Below, piece after piece: positions 25,255 through 32,704 of a stretch of 64,000 nucleotides of DNA (positions are counted from its first letter, which is position 1; every line of letters begins with the position of its first letter). The position numbers and the translations under genes are program-made. The DNA lies in NCBI RefSeq assembly GCF_900111865.1, contig NZ_FOJS01000002.1, forward strand, positions 79,288 to 143,287, given 5' to 3'. The notes under the pieces were generated by a model. The model searched no databases. It worked only from the letters and a program-made list of their open reading frames with translations, and was not told the DNA's origin. The DNA is from Parageobacillus thermantarcticus. GTDB taxonomy: Bacteria > Bacillota > Bacilli > Bacillales > Anoxybacillaceae.

Positions 25255-26376
25255 GTGAAAACGGTGTTGTTTCTTCCCTTGCTGCAAATTCCATCAGGGC
25301 ATCACCAAGCGGCAGACGCATTAAAAGAAGACTTATTAGCGATAAACCCGCAATGGCGATGCCATAAAGTCGAGCTGCTATCATCACGGCTGGGAAAAAC
25401 AGAAAAATTTATATCTTCTGTTTACTTACAATGGATTCGCCATTTCCCAAAAACATACAGCATCTTGTATGAGCAAACCGTTATCCGCCAAAAAAAGGCG
25501 CATCTATCATTCCGATATTACGAATTCCTTTTTAGCCGTCACATAAAAAACTTAGTCCAACGCGTACAGCCCGATCTCATTGTTTGCACGCATGCCCTTC
25601 CTTCCTATTTATTAAACAGGCTTAAATTAAACAAGGAAATCACGAATCCAGTAGTCAACGTATATACCGATTATTTCATTCATCATTTATGGGGAATCGA
25701 AGCGATCGATTACCATTTCGTCGGCCATCCTTACATGAAAACGAAGCTATTGGAAAAAGGAGTTCCAGAAAGCCGCATTTTTGCAACAGGCATTCCGGTT
25801 CATCCGCACATCACGATAAGCAAGCAAAAAAAGCGGGCGGAGCGCTCCCGCTACATTGGTCTTATATCAGGCGGCAGTTTAGGGATTGGCGGATTCGCCG
25901 CGTTGATAAAAAGAATTTCTCCCGACGATCCAATCGATTATTACATTCTTTGCGGGAAAAACGAACAAATGTACAAACAGCTAAAAAGCGAAAACCACCC
26001 GCGCCTCATTCCGCTTCCGTACATTTCATCGCGCAAAGAGATGAACACGCTTTATGACCAAGCGGATTTTATTTTAACCAAACCGGGCGGCGTAACGATT
26101 AGCGAATGTTTATATAAAAAATTGCCCATTTTCATTTATGATACCCTTCCCGGACAAGAAGAAATGAATTTCCGCATATTGAAACAGTTTCATCTCGTCT
26201 TCGATTTTTTAAATTGGAAAGACGTCTCGAATATTGCTGATAAGCTGCTTCCTGTTCTTCGCTCTCCGCAAATCGCACACTATTTCAACAAAGTCGAGGA
26301 ATACCACCGCCAGCTTTCCCCGGAACGCCCGGCAATGCTACTTTACTCGAAGCTTAACGACGATCCGTCTCAATAA
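25255..26376 (+). CDS. Glycosyltransferase, MGDG synthase/MurG type (YkoN-like)
   Basis: A GT28-like transferase of 373 residues. The N-terminal lobe has FLPLLQIPSGHHQAADAL, the MGDG-synthase/UgtP type entry, and the C-terminal lobe has TKPGGVTISECLYKKLP, the nucleotide-sugar binding motif. Relatives build glycolipids or modify cell-envelope lipids at the membrane. B. subtilis YkoN is the nearest by context. The start is taken as GTG 25255 after TTAGGTGAT; a GTG at 25246 overlaps that box. Divergent from the YkoP-like gene. Confidence 0.78.
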   Translation: MKTVLFLPLLQIPSGHHQAADALKEDLLAINPQWRCHKVELLSSRLGKTEKFISSVYLQWIRHFPKTYSILYEQTVIRQKKAHLSFRYYEFLFSRHIKNLVQRVQPDLIVCTHALPSYLLNRLKLNKEITNPVVNVYTDYFIHHLWGIEAIDYHFVGHPYMKTKLLEKGVPESRIFATGIPVHPHITISKQKKRAERSRYIGLISGGSLGIGGFAALIKRISPDDPIDYYILCGKNEQMYKQLKSENHPRLIPLPYISSRKEMNTLYDQADFILTKPGGVTISECLYKKLPIFIYDTLPGQEEMNFRILKQFHLVFDFLNWKDVSNIADKLLPVLRSPQIAHYFNKVEEYHRQLSPERPAMLLYSKLNDDPSQ

Positions 26377-26415
26377 AAAAACTTGTCCTTTATGCAAAAG
26401 GACAAGCTTTTTTAT
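26375..26415. terminator. Bidirectional terminator
   Basis: CTTGTCCTTT / AAAGGACAAG with A-tract before and T-tract after; shared by the glycosyltransferase and the convergent GntR gene. Confidence 0.88.
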
Positions 26416-27125
26416 CGTCGGATATTTACCGTCACAAATACAAATTTATCATAACGATGCCGGGAAAACGAGTATTCAAACGGAATCCCGTTATTCAAAA
26501 ATCCGACTTGTTCTAATTCCAACACTGGGTCATCCGGCGCGCATTGCAAGTACATTTGGTCAAGTTCATTCGGCTTTGCCGCGCGAATTTTGCGGTGTGA
26601 ACCGGCAATCGTTAACCCCAGCTCATTGGTAATATAATTGTAAATCGAAGAATGAAGCACTTGTTCATTTAATCCTGTAATTAAATTGGTCGGCATATAG
26701 GTGCGTTCAATGACGTACGGTTCATCATCGACATTGCGGAGACGAATCAGATGGTAAACCGGCGTGTTTGTATCAATGCACAAATGTGTGGCTACATCCT
26801 CCGGCGGAAACAACACTTCAAACGTAATGATTTTGCTCGTTACTTTTCTTCCTTTTAATAAATTGGTCAATCCAAGCGTCTCGTTGCTAGCGACATTCAC
26901 TTGGCCATCCAATATGGCGGATTTGACAATAAATGTTCCGTGCCCCCGTTTGCGGTAGAGCAGGCCTTCTGACACAAGCACATCTAATGCGCGCTTAACC
27001 GTCATGCGACTACAGCCGAATTCTTTGGCTAACGAATGTTCATCGGGAATCGGTTCGTCCGGGGAATAGATTCCTTCTTTGATTCGTTTGCGAATTTCGT
27101 TCGAAATTTGTTCATACTTTGGCAT
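26412..27125 (-). CDS. GntR/HutC-family repressor of the PTS operon (GmuR-like)
   Basis: A 237-residue regulator: N-terminal winged helix-turn-helix (SRMTVKRALDVLVSEGLLYRKRG in part) and a UTRA ligand domain, with YVIERTYMP and PFEYSFSRHRYDKF. Such proteins bind phosphorylated sugars. It follows the EIIB-EIIA-EIIC-GH1 genes in the same order as gmuR in the B. subtilis glucomannan operon, so it probably represses them. ATG 27125 follows AAAGGATGA. A terminator separates it from the GH1 gene, so it may also have its own weak promoter. Confidence 0.83.
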   Translation of the reverse strand: MPKYEQISNEIRKRIKEGIYSPDEPIPDEHSLAKEFGCSRMTVKRALDVLVSEGLLYRKRGHGTFIVKSAILDGQVNVASNETLGLTNLLKGRKVTSKIITFEVLFPPEDVATHLCIDTNTPVYHLIRLRNVDDEPYVIERTYMPTNLITGLNEQVLHSSIYNYITNELGLTIAGSHRKIRAAKPNELDQMYLQCAPDDPVLELEQVGFLNNGIPFEYSFSRHRYDKFVFVTVNIRR

Positions 27126-27195
27126 TACCGTCATCCTTTATCCACATTTTTCATTTTTATTGTAATTTTTCTTTTACTTTTACACAATATGTGAG

Positions 27196-27229
27196 AAAAA
27201 AGAGGTTATCCCAAAAGAAGGGATAACCA
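27196..27229 (-). terminator. Terminator after the GH1 gene
   Basis: GGTTATCCC / GGGATAACC with an 8-base loop followed on the minus strand by TCTTTTTTC, 5 bases after the GH1 stop. Confidence 0.82.
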
Positions 27230-27234
27230 GTCCA

Positions 27235-28647
27235 TTAAAAACCGTTGTTCTCCACAAGTGTTTTAAACCAGTATCCGCTCTTTTTAATTGTGCGTTTTCT
27301 ATTGTTTTCAAGATCCACCGCCACTAATCCGTAGCGATTTTTATAGGCATTTGTCCAAGACCAGTTATCCATAAACGTCCATACGTGGTAGCCTTTAACG
27401 TTCGCTCCTTCTTGGATTGCTTTATGCACCCATTTTAAATGTTCGCGAATAAATTCAATTCGATAATCGTCATGAATCATTCCGTCTTCATCACGGAACC
27501 GTTCTTCTCCTTCGACGCCCATGCCGTTTTCCGAAATAAAGCATTCGATATTCCCGTAATTTTCTTTTACATTCATTAAAATGTCGTAAATTCCTTTTTC
27601 ATAAATTTCCCACCCGCGGTGAGGATTCATTTTTCTTCCCGGCATCGCATAATAGTCAAAAAAGCGATCTGGCATAAATGGAGCTTCTGGATTCGGAAGA
27701 TGTTCTTTCGCTTTTACACGGCGCGGTTGATAATAGTTAATCCCAAGAATATCGACAGTATTTTCTTTAATGAGCTTTTGATCTCCTTCTTTGGTTACTG
27801 GCAAATATCCATATTCTCGCAAAAGGTCAACAAGGTCTTGCGGATACTCGCCTTTTACCGCCGGATCTAAGAAGCTGCGGTTGAAAAATAAATCAGCTAT
27901 ATGTGCTGCTTTGACATCAGCAGGATGGCTGCTCCGGGGATAAGAAGGAGTTAAATTTAAAATAATGCCGATTTTTCCATCTGGAATGTTCATTTGTTTA
28001 AATACTTGTACTGCTTTCGCATGGGCGATGATCGTATGATAAGCCACTTGTACAGCCCGTTGGAAATCAATGATATTCGGATAATGGAAGTCGTATAAAT
28101 ACCCTCCTTCGACTGGGACAATCGGTTCATTATGTGTAAACCATTTTTTCACACGGTCACCAAACAATTCAAAACAAATCTTTGCATAGCGGGCATACGC
28201 ATCGACCACATCCCGGCTTTCCCATCCCCCAAGTTCTTGCATGGCCAGCGGCATATCAAAATGGAACAACGTCACAAATGGTTCAATCTCATTTTCTAAC
28301 AATTCATTAATGACATTGTTGTAAAATTGCACCGCGGTTGGATTGACATCGCCAATGCCGCCGGGGATAAGCCGCGACCAAGAAATCGACAAACGGAACG
28401 AATTATGGCCTATTTCTTTCATTAATGCAATATCTTCTTTGTAACGGTGATAAAAATCGGATGTAACGGAAGGGCCAACACCGTTAAAGAAGCGGTTTGG
28501 CTCTTTTTCATACCAATAATCCCATATATTCGGGCCTTTTCCTCCTTCATTTGCCGCCCCTTCAATTTGCGTGGCAGATGTGGCGCTTCCCCACCAAAAT
28601 CCGTCTGGAAAGCGATAAAGGATCTCTTGCTTTGTTTGTTGCTTCAT
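27235..28647 (-). CDS. GH1 phospho-beta-glycosidase (GmuD-like)
   Basis: A 470-residue family 1 glycosidase that hydrolyses phosphorylated disaccharides brought in by the PTS. The catalytic residues are in FTHNEP (acid/base) and ISENGMG (nucleophile); FWWGSATSATQIEGA is the usual N-terminus. Operon order and pattern match B. subtilis GmuD (6-phospho-beta-mannosidase/glucosidase); the exact sugar (cellobiose or mannobiose) is not decided by sequence. ATG 28647 follows CGAGGTGA; a GTG three codons upstream is inside the ribosome site. Confidence 0.88.
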   Translation of the reverse strand: MKQQTKQEILYRFPDGFWWGSATSATQIEGAANEGGKGPNIWDYWYEKEPNRFFNGVGPSVTSDFYHRYKEDIALMKEIGHNSFRLSISWSRLIPGGIGDVNPTAVQFYNNVINELLENEIEPFVTLFHFDMPLAMQELGGWESRDVVDAYARYAKICFELFGDRVKKWFTHNEPIVPVEGGYLYDFHYPNIIDFQRAVQVAYHTIIAHAKAVQVFKQMNIPDGKIGIILNLTPSYPRSSHPADVKAAHIADLFFNRSFLDPAVKGEYPQDLVDLLREYGYLPVTKEGDQKLIKENTVDILGINYYQPRRVKAKEHLPNPEAPFMPDRFFDYYAMPGRKMNPHRGWEIYEKGIYDILMNVKENYGNIECFISENGMGVEGEERFRDEDGMIHDDYRIEFIREHLKWVHKAIQEGANVKGYHVWTFMDNWSWTNAYKNRYGLVAVDLENNRKRTIKKSGYWFKTLVENNGF

Positions 28648-28662
28648 GATTTTCACCTCGTT

Positions 28663-29973
28663 TTATGACGCATTCTTTGCTGTTTCTTCTTCTCTTTCTT
28701 TTTGTAAGTTCATCCGATCAATAAATTTTAAGAACGGGAACCATATAATAAGAACAATCGCAAAATTTACTAACTGCAAAATTCCCCCTGCCAGCGAATT
28801 CGTCGCCATTATTCCGTTAATAAAAATCGGCACTGTCCATGGAACCGCCACCCCTGTCGGAGGAGGAACAAGACCGGAAGACATCGCTAAATAAGTGACA
28901 AATGTTACGACCATTGGCGAAATAATCCATGGAACAATAATGAGCGGATTCATCACAACAGGCAAACCGAAAATAATCGGCTCATTTACGTTAAAAATTC
29001 CTGGCCCGATCCCCAATTTCGCGACTTGTTTCATTTGCTTGCTTTTCATAAAGAAAAGAATGGCAAAAATAACAGCAAGGGTCATTCCCGTTCCACCCAT
29101 ACCAACCGTATACACTTCAATAAACTGTTTGCTAATTACATGCGGGACTTCCCCGGTTTTCGTATATGCATTTAAGTTTTCTAAAGATAACGTATTCCAA
29201 ATTGGATCCATCACGGAATTAATGATAATTTGCCCGTGCAACCCAAAAAACCATAAAATTTGTGTCACGAAAATCGCGATAAGTGTTGGAATAATGCCGC
29301 TTCCTAAACCAACTAACGGCGCTTGTACCGCATTATAAATGACATCATGCATGTTTGTATGGAATAATTGTGTTACAATCATATTAGCAACCAAAAAAAC
29401 TGTGAGTGTCACCACCGCGGGAATAAGGGCCGCAAACGATTTTGCCACGGCTGGTGGCACTCCAGCTGGCATTTTAATCGTTATATTTTTTTGCACGATT
29501 TTCCGGTAAATCTCCGCGGCAACAAACGCGGTGAGCATTCCAAGAAACATTCCTTTTGCTCCTAAACGGTCAAGAGGGATGACGCCTTGCACCGCTTCTT
29601 TTCCTTCCACATTTAAAACAAATGGCGTTAAAATGAAGAAGGAAGCGAGTGCAATCGCACCTCCAAAAATTCCTTCCACTTCATAACTTTTCGATAAATA
29701 ATAACCGATACCGAATACAACGAAAATCGTCATAACTCCCATTGTCGAGTTTGGAGCTACGTTTAAAATTTCCCGCAATGTATTTAAACTGCCCTCGCTC
29801 ATGACTTTATCAAGAAACGGCAAGTTCGCAATAACAACCGCAATCGATCCGAAAATGGTAAGCGGAAACGCTAACATAAACGCATCACGTAACACTTGTA
29901 AATAGCGGCTGTTATTCAACTTTCCAGCAATAGGAACCAATATTTTACTTAACTTTTCAAAAGTTTGGTTCAT
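28663..29973 (-). CDS. PTS lactose/cellobiose-type EIIC permease (GmuC-like)
   Basis: A 436-residue membrane permease of the lactose/cellobiose (Lac) PTS family with about ten helices. Marks are FGLHGQIIINSVMDP and NEPIIFGLPVVMNP, the substrate and gate region. With EIIA and EIIB it carries and phosphorylates beta-linked disaccharides. ATG follows AAGGGGG. It lies between EIIA (15 bases upstream) and the GH1 gene (16 bases downstream). Confidence 0.92.
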   Translation of the reverse strand: MNQTFEKLSKILVPIAGKLNNSRYLQVLRDAFMLAFPLTIFGSIAVVIANLPFLDKVMSEGSLNTLREILNVAPNSTMGVMTIFVVFGIGYYLSKSYEVEGIFGGAIALASFFILTPFVLNVEGKEAVQGVIPLDRLGAKGMFLGMLTAFVAAEIYRKIVQKNITIKMPAGVPPAVAKSFAALIPAVVTLTVFLVANMIVTQLFHTNMHDVIYNAVQAPLVGLGSGIIPTLIAIFVTQILWFFGLHGQIIINSVMDPIWNTLSLENLNAYTKTGEVPHVISKQFIEVYTVGMGGTGMTLAVIFAILFFMKSKQMKQVAKLGIGPGIFNVNEPIIFGLPVVMNPLIIVPWIISPMVVTFVTYLAMSSGLVPPPTGVAVPWTVPIFINGIMATNSLAGGILQLVNFAIVLIIWFPFLKFIDRMNLQKEREEETAKNAS

Positions 29974-29987
29974 GAAACGAACCCCCT

Positions 29988-30320
29988 TTATAAATTTCTC
30001 TCTTTAAATAATTCGAGCATCTCTTTTACTAACTCTTTCATGGACAATGTTGACATGAAATGGTCTTCCGCATGCATTAATAACAACGTTAACTCAGTAT
30101 TTTGACCGCCCGCTTCCTTTTGAATCATTTGAAAGTGAATATCATGCGCCAAACTTAAGTCCTTTTCAGCTTCTTCTATCAGCTTGCTGGCAACCTCTTT
30201 GTTTCCGGCACGATATTCCCGGAGGGATTGAATGACTTTGCTTCGTGCATTTCCACTATGCAAAATGAGCTGAAACGCAATTTGTTCATTCGTTAACTGC
30301 TGAAGATCGATTTTTTCCAT
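29988..30320 (-). CDS. PTS lactose/cellobiose-type EIIA
   Basis: A 110-residue all-helical EIIA of the Lac family. The phospho-accepting His is expected in LLLMHAEDHFMS near residue 83, and the Asp-containing entry NEQIAFQLILHSGNARS is typical. It passes phosphate from HPr to EIIB. The start overlaps the EIIB stop by one base (TAATG). Confidence 0.92.
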   Translation of the reverse strand: MEKIDLQQLTNEQIAFQLILHSGNARSKVIQSLREYRAGNKEVASKLIEEAEKDLSLAHDIHFQMIQKEAGGQNTELTLLLMHAEDHFMSTLSMKELVKEMLELFKERNL

Positions 30321-30631
30321 TATTTTTCCCCCATTAATTTCAACGCTTGTTCATACGCTTTTTTTCCATCTGCCATCCCATATGCCACCATATCAATCAC
30401 ATCTACTTTAATTCCGTATTTTTCCGCTTCTTTTTGAAGCTCACTTTTTAAAAAGCTCATTTGCGGGCCAATTAAAACAACATCCGCTTTCTCCATTTCT
30501 TTTTTCGCTTGATCTTGTCCTACCGCCCAAATCTCTGCTTCTTCCCCAATCGATTTTGCATACTCCTGCATTTTTGTTACCAACAAACTTGTAGACATCC
30601 CTGAGCTGCAAGCTAAAAGAATCCGTTTCAT
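30320..30631 (-). CDS. PTS lactose/cellobiose-type EIIB
   Basis: A 103-residue EIIB with the phosphocysteine loop LLACSSGMSTSLLV (Cys 8) at the N-terminus and VVLIGPQMSFL in the core. It is the first gene of the operon in the order EIIB-EIIA-EIIC-GH1-GntR, the same as gmuBACDR. ATG follows AAAGGAGG. Control by cre and an operator lies just upstream. Confidence 0.93.
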   Translation of the reverse strand: MKRILLACSSGMSTSLLVTKMQEYAKSIGEEAEIWAVGQDQAKKEMEKADVVLIGPQMSFLKSELQKEAEKYGIKVDVIDMVAYGMADGKKAYEQALKLMGEK

Positions 30632-30660
30632 GATGATGCAACCTCCTTTATGTTCGTTAA

Positions 30661-30674
30661 TGATACCGTTTACA
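30661..30674 (-). promoter_or_regulatory. Catabolite-responsive element (cre) of the PTS operon
   Basis: TGTAAACGGTATCA on the minus strand matches the CcpA consensus TGWAANCGNTNWCA at every defined position. It covers the expected transcription start, so CcpA would block initiation or clearance when preferred sugars are present. Confidence 0.85.
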
Positions 30675-30680
30675 TTTTAA

Positions 30681-30715
30681 ATTATATATATAAATATAAA
30701 AAATGTCTAGTCATT
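30681..30715 (-). promoter_or_regulatory. Promoter and repressor operator of the PTS operon
   Basis: On the minus strand TAGACA, 17 bases, TATAAT (30709-30681) form a strong promoter. The near-perfect palindrome AATGTCTAGTCATT (30702-30715) covers the -35 box and is the best candidate operator of the GntR/UTRA regulator at 26412. Confidence 0.75.
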
Positions 30716-30777
30716 TATAAAAATTAATTCTATTTTTCTATAGATATTGTATATATATATTTTTTATAAATTGACCA

Positions 30778-30817
30778 AAAAATATCCCTCTCCTTGAAAA
30801 AGGAGGGGGATATTTTT
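30778..30817 (-). terminator. Terminator of tnrA
   Basis: AAAATATCCCCCTCC pairs with GGAGAGGGATATTTT (one mismatch) on the minus strand, followed by T's, at the stop of tnrA. Confidence 0.85.
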
Positions 30818-31115
30818 ATGAACGAAACCGGAAATGGGCATTCATCTGTCCTTTTAACATTTTTTCCCGAATCTCTTTTGTCATTTCGCGCCGGATTTCC
30901 TGCGTCGGTACACCTTCTTCGCGCTTATCGGCAATCTCCATTAATTGTTCCACATCAGCGAATGAATATTTTCGAATCCCTTTCGAACGATCCGGAAAAA
31001 TAAGCTTCCGCTCCTCATAATATCGGATTTGGCGCTGGGATAACCCCGTCAACTCACTAACAATGCCAATAGAGATGACTTTTTTAAATTTGTATGAATC
31101 GTCCTTATTCGTCAT
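30816..31115 (-). CDS. tnrA: Nitrogen regulator TnrA (MerR family)
   Basis: A 99-residue MerR-type regulator almost colinear with B. subtilis Tnr[28 protein letters not shown] in the DNA-binding head (given in full only as a landmark of its start [12 protein letters not shown]) and the short C-terminal tail [12 protein letters not shown] that binds feedback-inhibited glutamine synthetase. GlnR, the paralogue, has a longer tail. TnrA activates nitrogen-scavenging genes when glutamine is short. ATG 31115 follows GAGGTGAAAG; a GTG at 31124 is in the ribosome site. Three TnrA boxes lie upstream. Confidence 0.92.
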   Translation of the reverse strand: MTNKDDSYKFKKVISIGIVSELTGLSQRQIRYYEERKLIFPDRSKGIRKYSFADVEQLMEIADKREEGVPTQEIRREMTKEIREKMLKGQMNAHFRFRS

Positions 31116-31133
31116 ATCTTTCACCTCTATACA

Positions 31134-31150
31134 TGTTATTTTTTATAACA
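31134..31150. promoter_or_regulatory. TnrA/GlnR box 1, at the tnrA transcription start
   Basis: TGTTA-N7-TAACA, a full match to the TnrA/GlnR consensus TGTNAN7TNACA. It overlaps the predicted tnrA start of transcription (near 31146, from -10 box TATAAT at 31158-31153), a position that suits repression. Confidence 0.75.
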
Positions 31151-31186
31151 TAATTATATCGTTTTTCTTTAATTAATGGTTATTAT

Positions 31187-31203
31187 TGTTAGGTAATTTA
31201 ACA
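31187..31203. promoter_or_regulatory. TnrA box 2, activating position for tnrA
   Basis: TGTTA-N7-TAACA centred at 31195, about 49 bases upstream of the predicted tnrA start. TnrA-activated promoters in B. subtilis carry the box at this distance and often lack a good -35, as here. Confidence 0.75.
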
Positions 31204-31218
31204 TATTTTCTATTTATT

Positions 31219-31235
31219 TGTAAGAAAAATTAACA
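31219..31235. promoter_or_regulatory. TnrA box 3, activating position for the divergent small genes
   Basis: TGTAA-N7-TAACA centred at 31227. A TATACT -10 box at 31265-31270 on the plus strand puts the start of transcription near 31277, so the box centre is at about -50 for the two small genes. Confidence 0.72.
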
Positions 31236-31296
31236 GGATAAATGAGAAATAAACCAAAGCATCATATACTTAAAAGTAAATGAAGGAGGGAAAAAG

Positions 31297-31461
31297 ATGG
31301 GGAAGTTCATGCGGATGGCAATCACCAAGCAAAAACAATTTTACATTTACGAACTCCTGAAAACCGGCTTATTTCCCGACGCCAACACACTACAGCAATG
31401 GACAGTCCGCGAACTGCGGCACGAATACGAACGGCATAAACTACGAAAAAAACAGGGGTGA
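31297..31461 (+). CDS. Small basic protein, FbpA-like, 54 residues
   Basis: A 54-residue basic protein (MGKFMRMAITKQKQFYIYEL, then LKTGLFPDANTLQQWTVREL and a Lys/Arg-rich end). The pattern of a short helix, a Gly turn and TVRELRHEYE recalls the Fur-regulated basic protein FbpA family, though here control by TnrA, not Fur, is indicated. In B. subtilis two tiny TnrA-dependent genes (ykzB, ykoL) lie divergent from tnrA, and this may be the equivalent locus. ATG follows GAAGGAGGG, an excellent ribosome site. Function unknown. Confidence 0.72.
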   Translation: MGKFMRMAITKQKQFYIYELLKTGLFPDANTLQQWTVRELRHEYERHKLRKKQG

Positions 31462-31469
31462 TATTTGAA

Positions 31470-31607
31470 ATGGATCCGAAAGCTTTTGAACTAGCAAAGC
31501 GAATTGTGGAACTCGATTTGCAGCGCGACGCCATTTTCGAGCAGCTTATTCAATTAATCGGCGATCGCGCTTATGAAGTATTAAGATCCGTACAAAATCG
31601 GATATAA
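31470..31607 (+). CDS. Small acidic/neutral protein, 45 residues, in operon with the FbpA-like gene
   Basis: A 45-residue helical protein (MDPKAFELAKRIVELDLQRD at the start, ending SVQNRI). It begins 8 bases after the preceding small gene, behind AGGGGTGAT which overlaps that gene's stop, and is followed by a terminator, so the two are one transcript. The regular heptad-like spacing of Leu/Ile suggests a helical hairpin or coiled coil. I do not recognise a named family. Confidence 0.65.
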   Translation: MDPKAFELAKRIVELDLQRDAIFEQLIQLIGDRAYEVLRSVQNRI

Positions 31608-31614
31608 ATATTGT

Positions 31615-31648
31615 AAAAAGGACAGCTTGACGCTGTCCTTTCTTTTTT
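31615..31648 (+). terminator. Terminator of the small TnrA-dependent operon
   Basis: AAAAGGACAGC / GCTGTCCTTTCTTTTTT with a 5-base loop. Confidence 0.85.
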
Positions 31649-31668
31649 GTACCTTCATTCTCATAACA

Positions 31669-31706
31669 AAGCTCTTGCCGATAGGACGTCAAGAGCTTGT
31701 TTTTGT
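31669..31706. terminator. Second hairpin with T-tract
   Basis: AAGCTCTTG / CAAGAGCTT with a 12-base loop followed by GTTTTTG on the plus strand. It is next to a short orphan reading frame on the minus strand (31706-31798) and may be left from a lost gene. Confidence 0.5.
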
Positions 31707-31828
31707 TACACTCTGACTGATTGCTGAATCGATTCGTTGGACTGGCTTGTACCGCTTTCCGTTCCCCTTACCAATTGATTAATGGACGGGGCGATGTTTC
31801 AACAATTCGAAATGGGCAGGCGCAAATT

Positions 31829-32233
31829 TTATCGCTCCTGCGGACGCCATATATGTTCGTTTAATTTCTCCCTAATTTCATCGGGAATCGGCTCTGGTTT
31901 TTGCGTCGCAAAATTAAAATTGACGTAGACGGATTTTCCTTTCGCGCAAAGCCGCCCGTTTTGATGGATTTCTTCGCAAATCGTTAAGCTCGTGTTGCCG
32001 ATGCGCTCGACTCCCGTATAAACTGTCACTTCGCTTCCATAATAAATTTGACTCACATAGTCGACTTCCATATGGATAATAACCATTTTCCAATGTTTAA
32101 ACGAAAGGTCCGGGGTGAAAATTTTAAAAATTCCTTCTCTCCCTGCCTCAAACCATACCGGAATTGTCGTGTTATTAATATGCCCGACTCCATCTGTCTC
32201 GGAAACTCGCGGAACAATGACAGTAGTAAACAT
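31829..32233 (-). CDS. Acyl-CoA thioesterase, hot-dog fold (4HBT family)
   Basis: A 134-residue single hot-dog domain of the 4-hydroxybenzoyl-CoA thioesterase/YbgC type. VSETDGVGHINNTTIPVWFE carries the catalytic Asp-Gly-x-Gly-His-x-Asn pattern, and the long central helix follows. It should hydrolyse a short or branched acyl-CoA; the substrate is not known. Start at ATG 32233, with GGGGG six bases before; an ATG two codons upstream is too near the ribosome site. Monocistronic. Confidence 0.82.
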   Translation of the reverse strand: MFTTVIVPRVSETDGVGHINNTTIPVWFEAGREGIFKIFTPDLSFKHWKMVIIHMEVDYVSQIYYGSEVTVYTGVERIGNTSLTICEEIHQNGRLCAKGKSVYVNFNFATQKPEPIPDEIREKLNEHIWRPQER

Positions 32234-32704
32234 TTTCATCCCCCATTTGCCGGTTTTATTGCATCTTGCCATTTCATCAGCAAGTTTAACATTATCCCCG
32301 AAAGAAGTCTCCCACTTCTAAACGAAATGCAAGCAGCCGCATGTCATTTTTATACAACCTACTGAAAATAAATAGACTTTTTTTGACTCTAATCTATTCT
32401 ATATTTGTAATAAAAATTTTATTTTTCTAAATTTTAAAATAAATATCGTGATTTGTCCATCATATGTGCAACTTATCAACCTTCTAGCAAATCAACCGAT
32501 ACACTTGCTTCCACTTAAGGAACAGCGGATAATCGTCAAAAAGTCAAACTGCGGACAAAGCAGTTAAAAAAGCGTTGAGGGAAGATATACCGCCCTTCCG
32601 CGAAATAAAAGCGAAGGAAAGCAAGAAGCTTCCCTTCGCCGCTGGAAAAAGCAAGAATTTAGGTAACATTTTCATGTATTTTGGCAAATCGAAGCGCATC
32701 GCAT
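32234..32704. other. Intergenic region with the adh terminator
   Basis: About 470 bases without a supported gene. The right-hand part holds the terminator of the lactonase operon (32606-32640). The middle is AT-rich (32370-32460) and probably contains the promoter of the thioesterase gene; I see no other element. Confidence 0.5.
32606..32640 (-). terminator. Terminator of the aldehyde dehydrogenase-lactonase-alcohol dehydrogenase operon
   Basis: GCGAAGGGAAGC / GCTTTCCTTCGC (one bulge) followed on the minus strand by TTTTATTTCG, 65 bases after the last gene of the operon. Confidence 0.7.
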
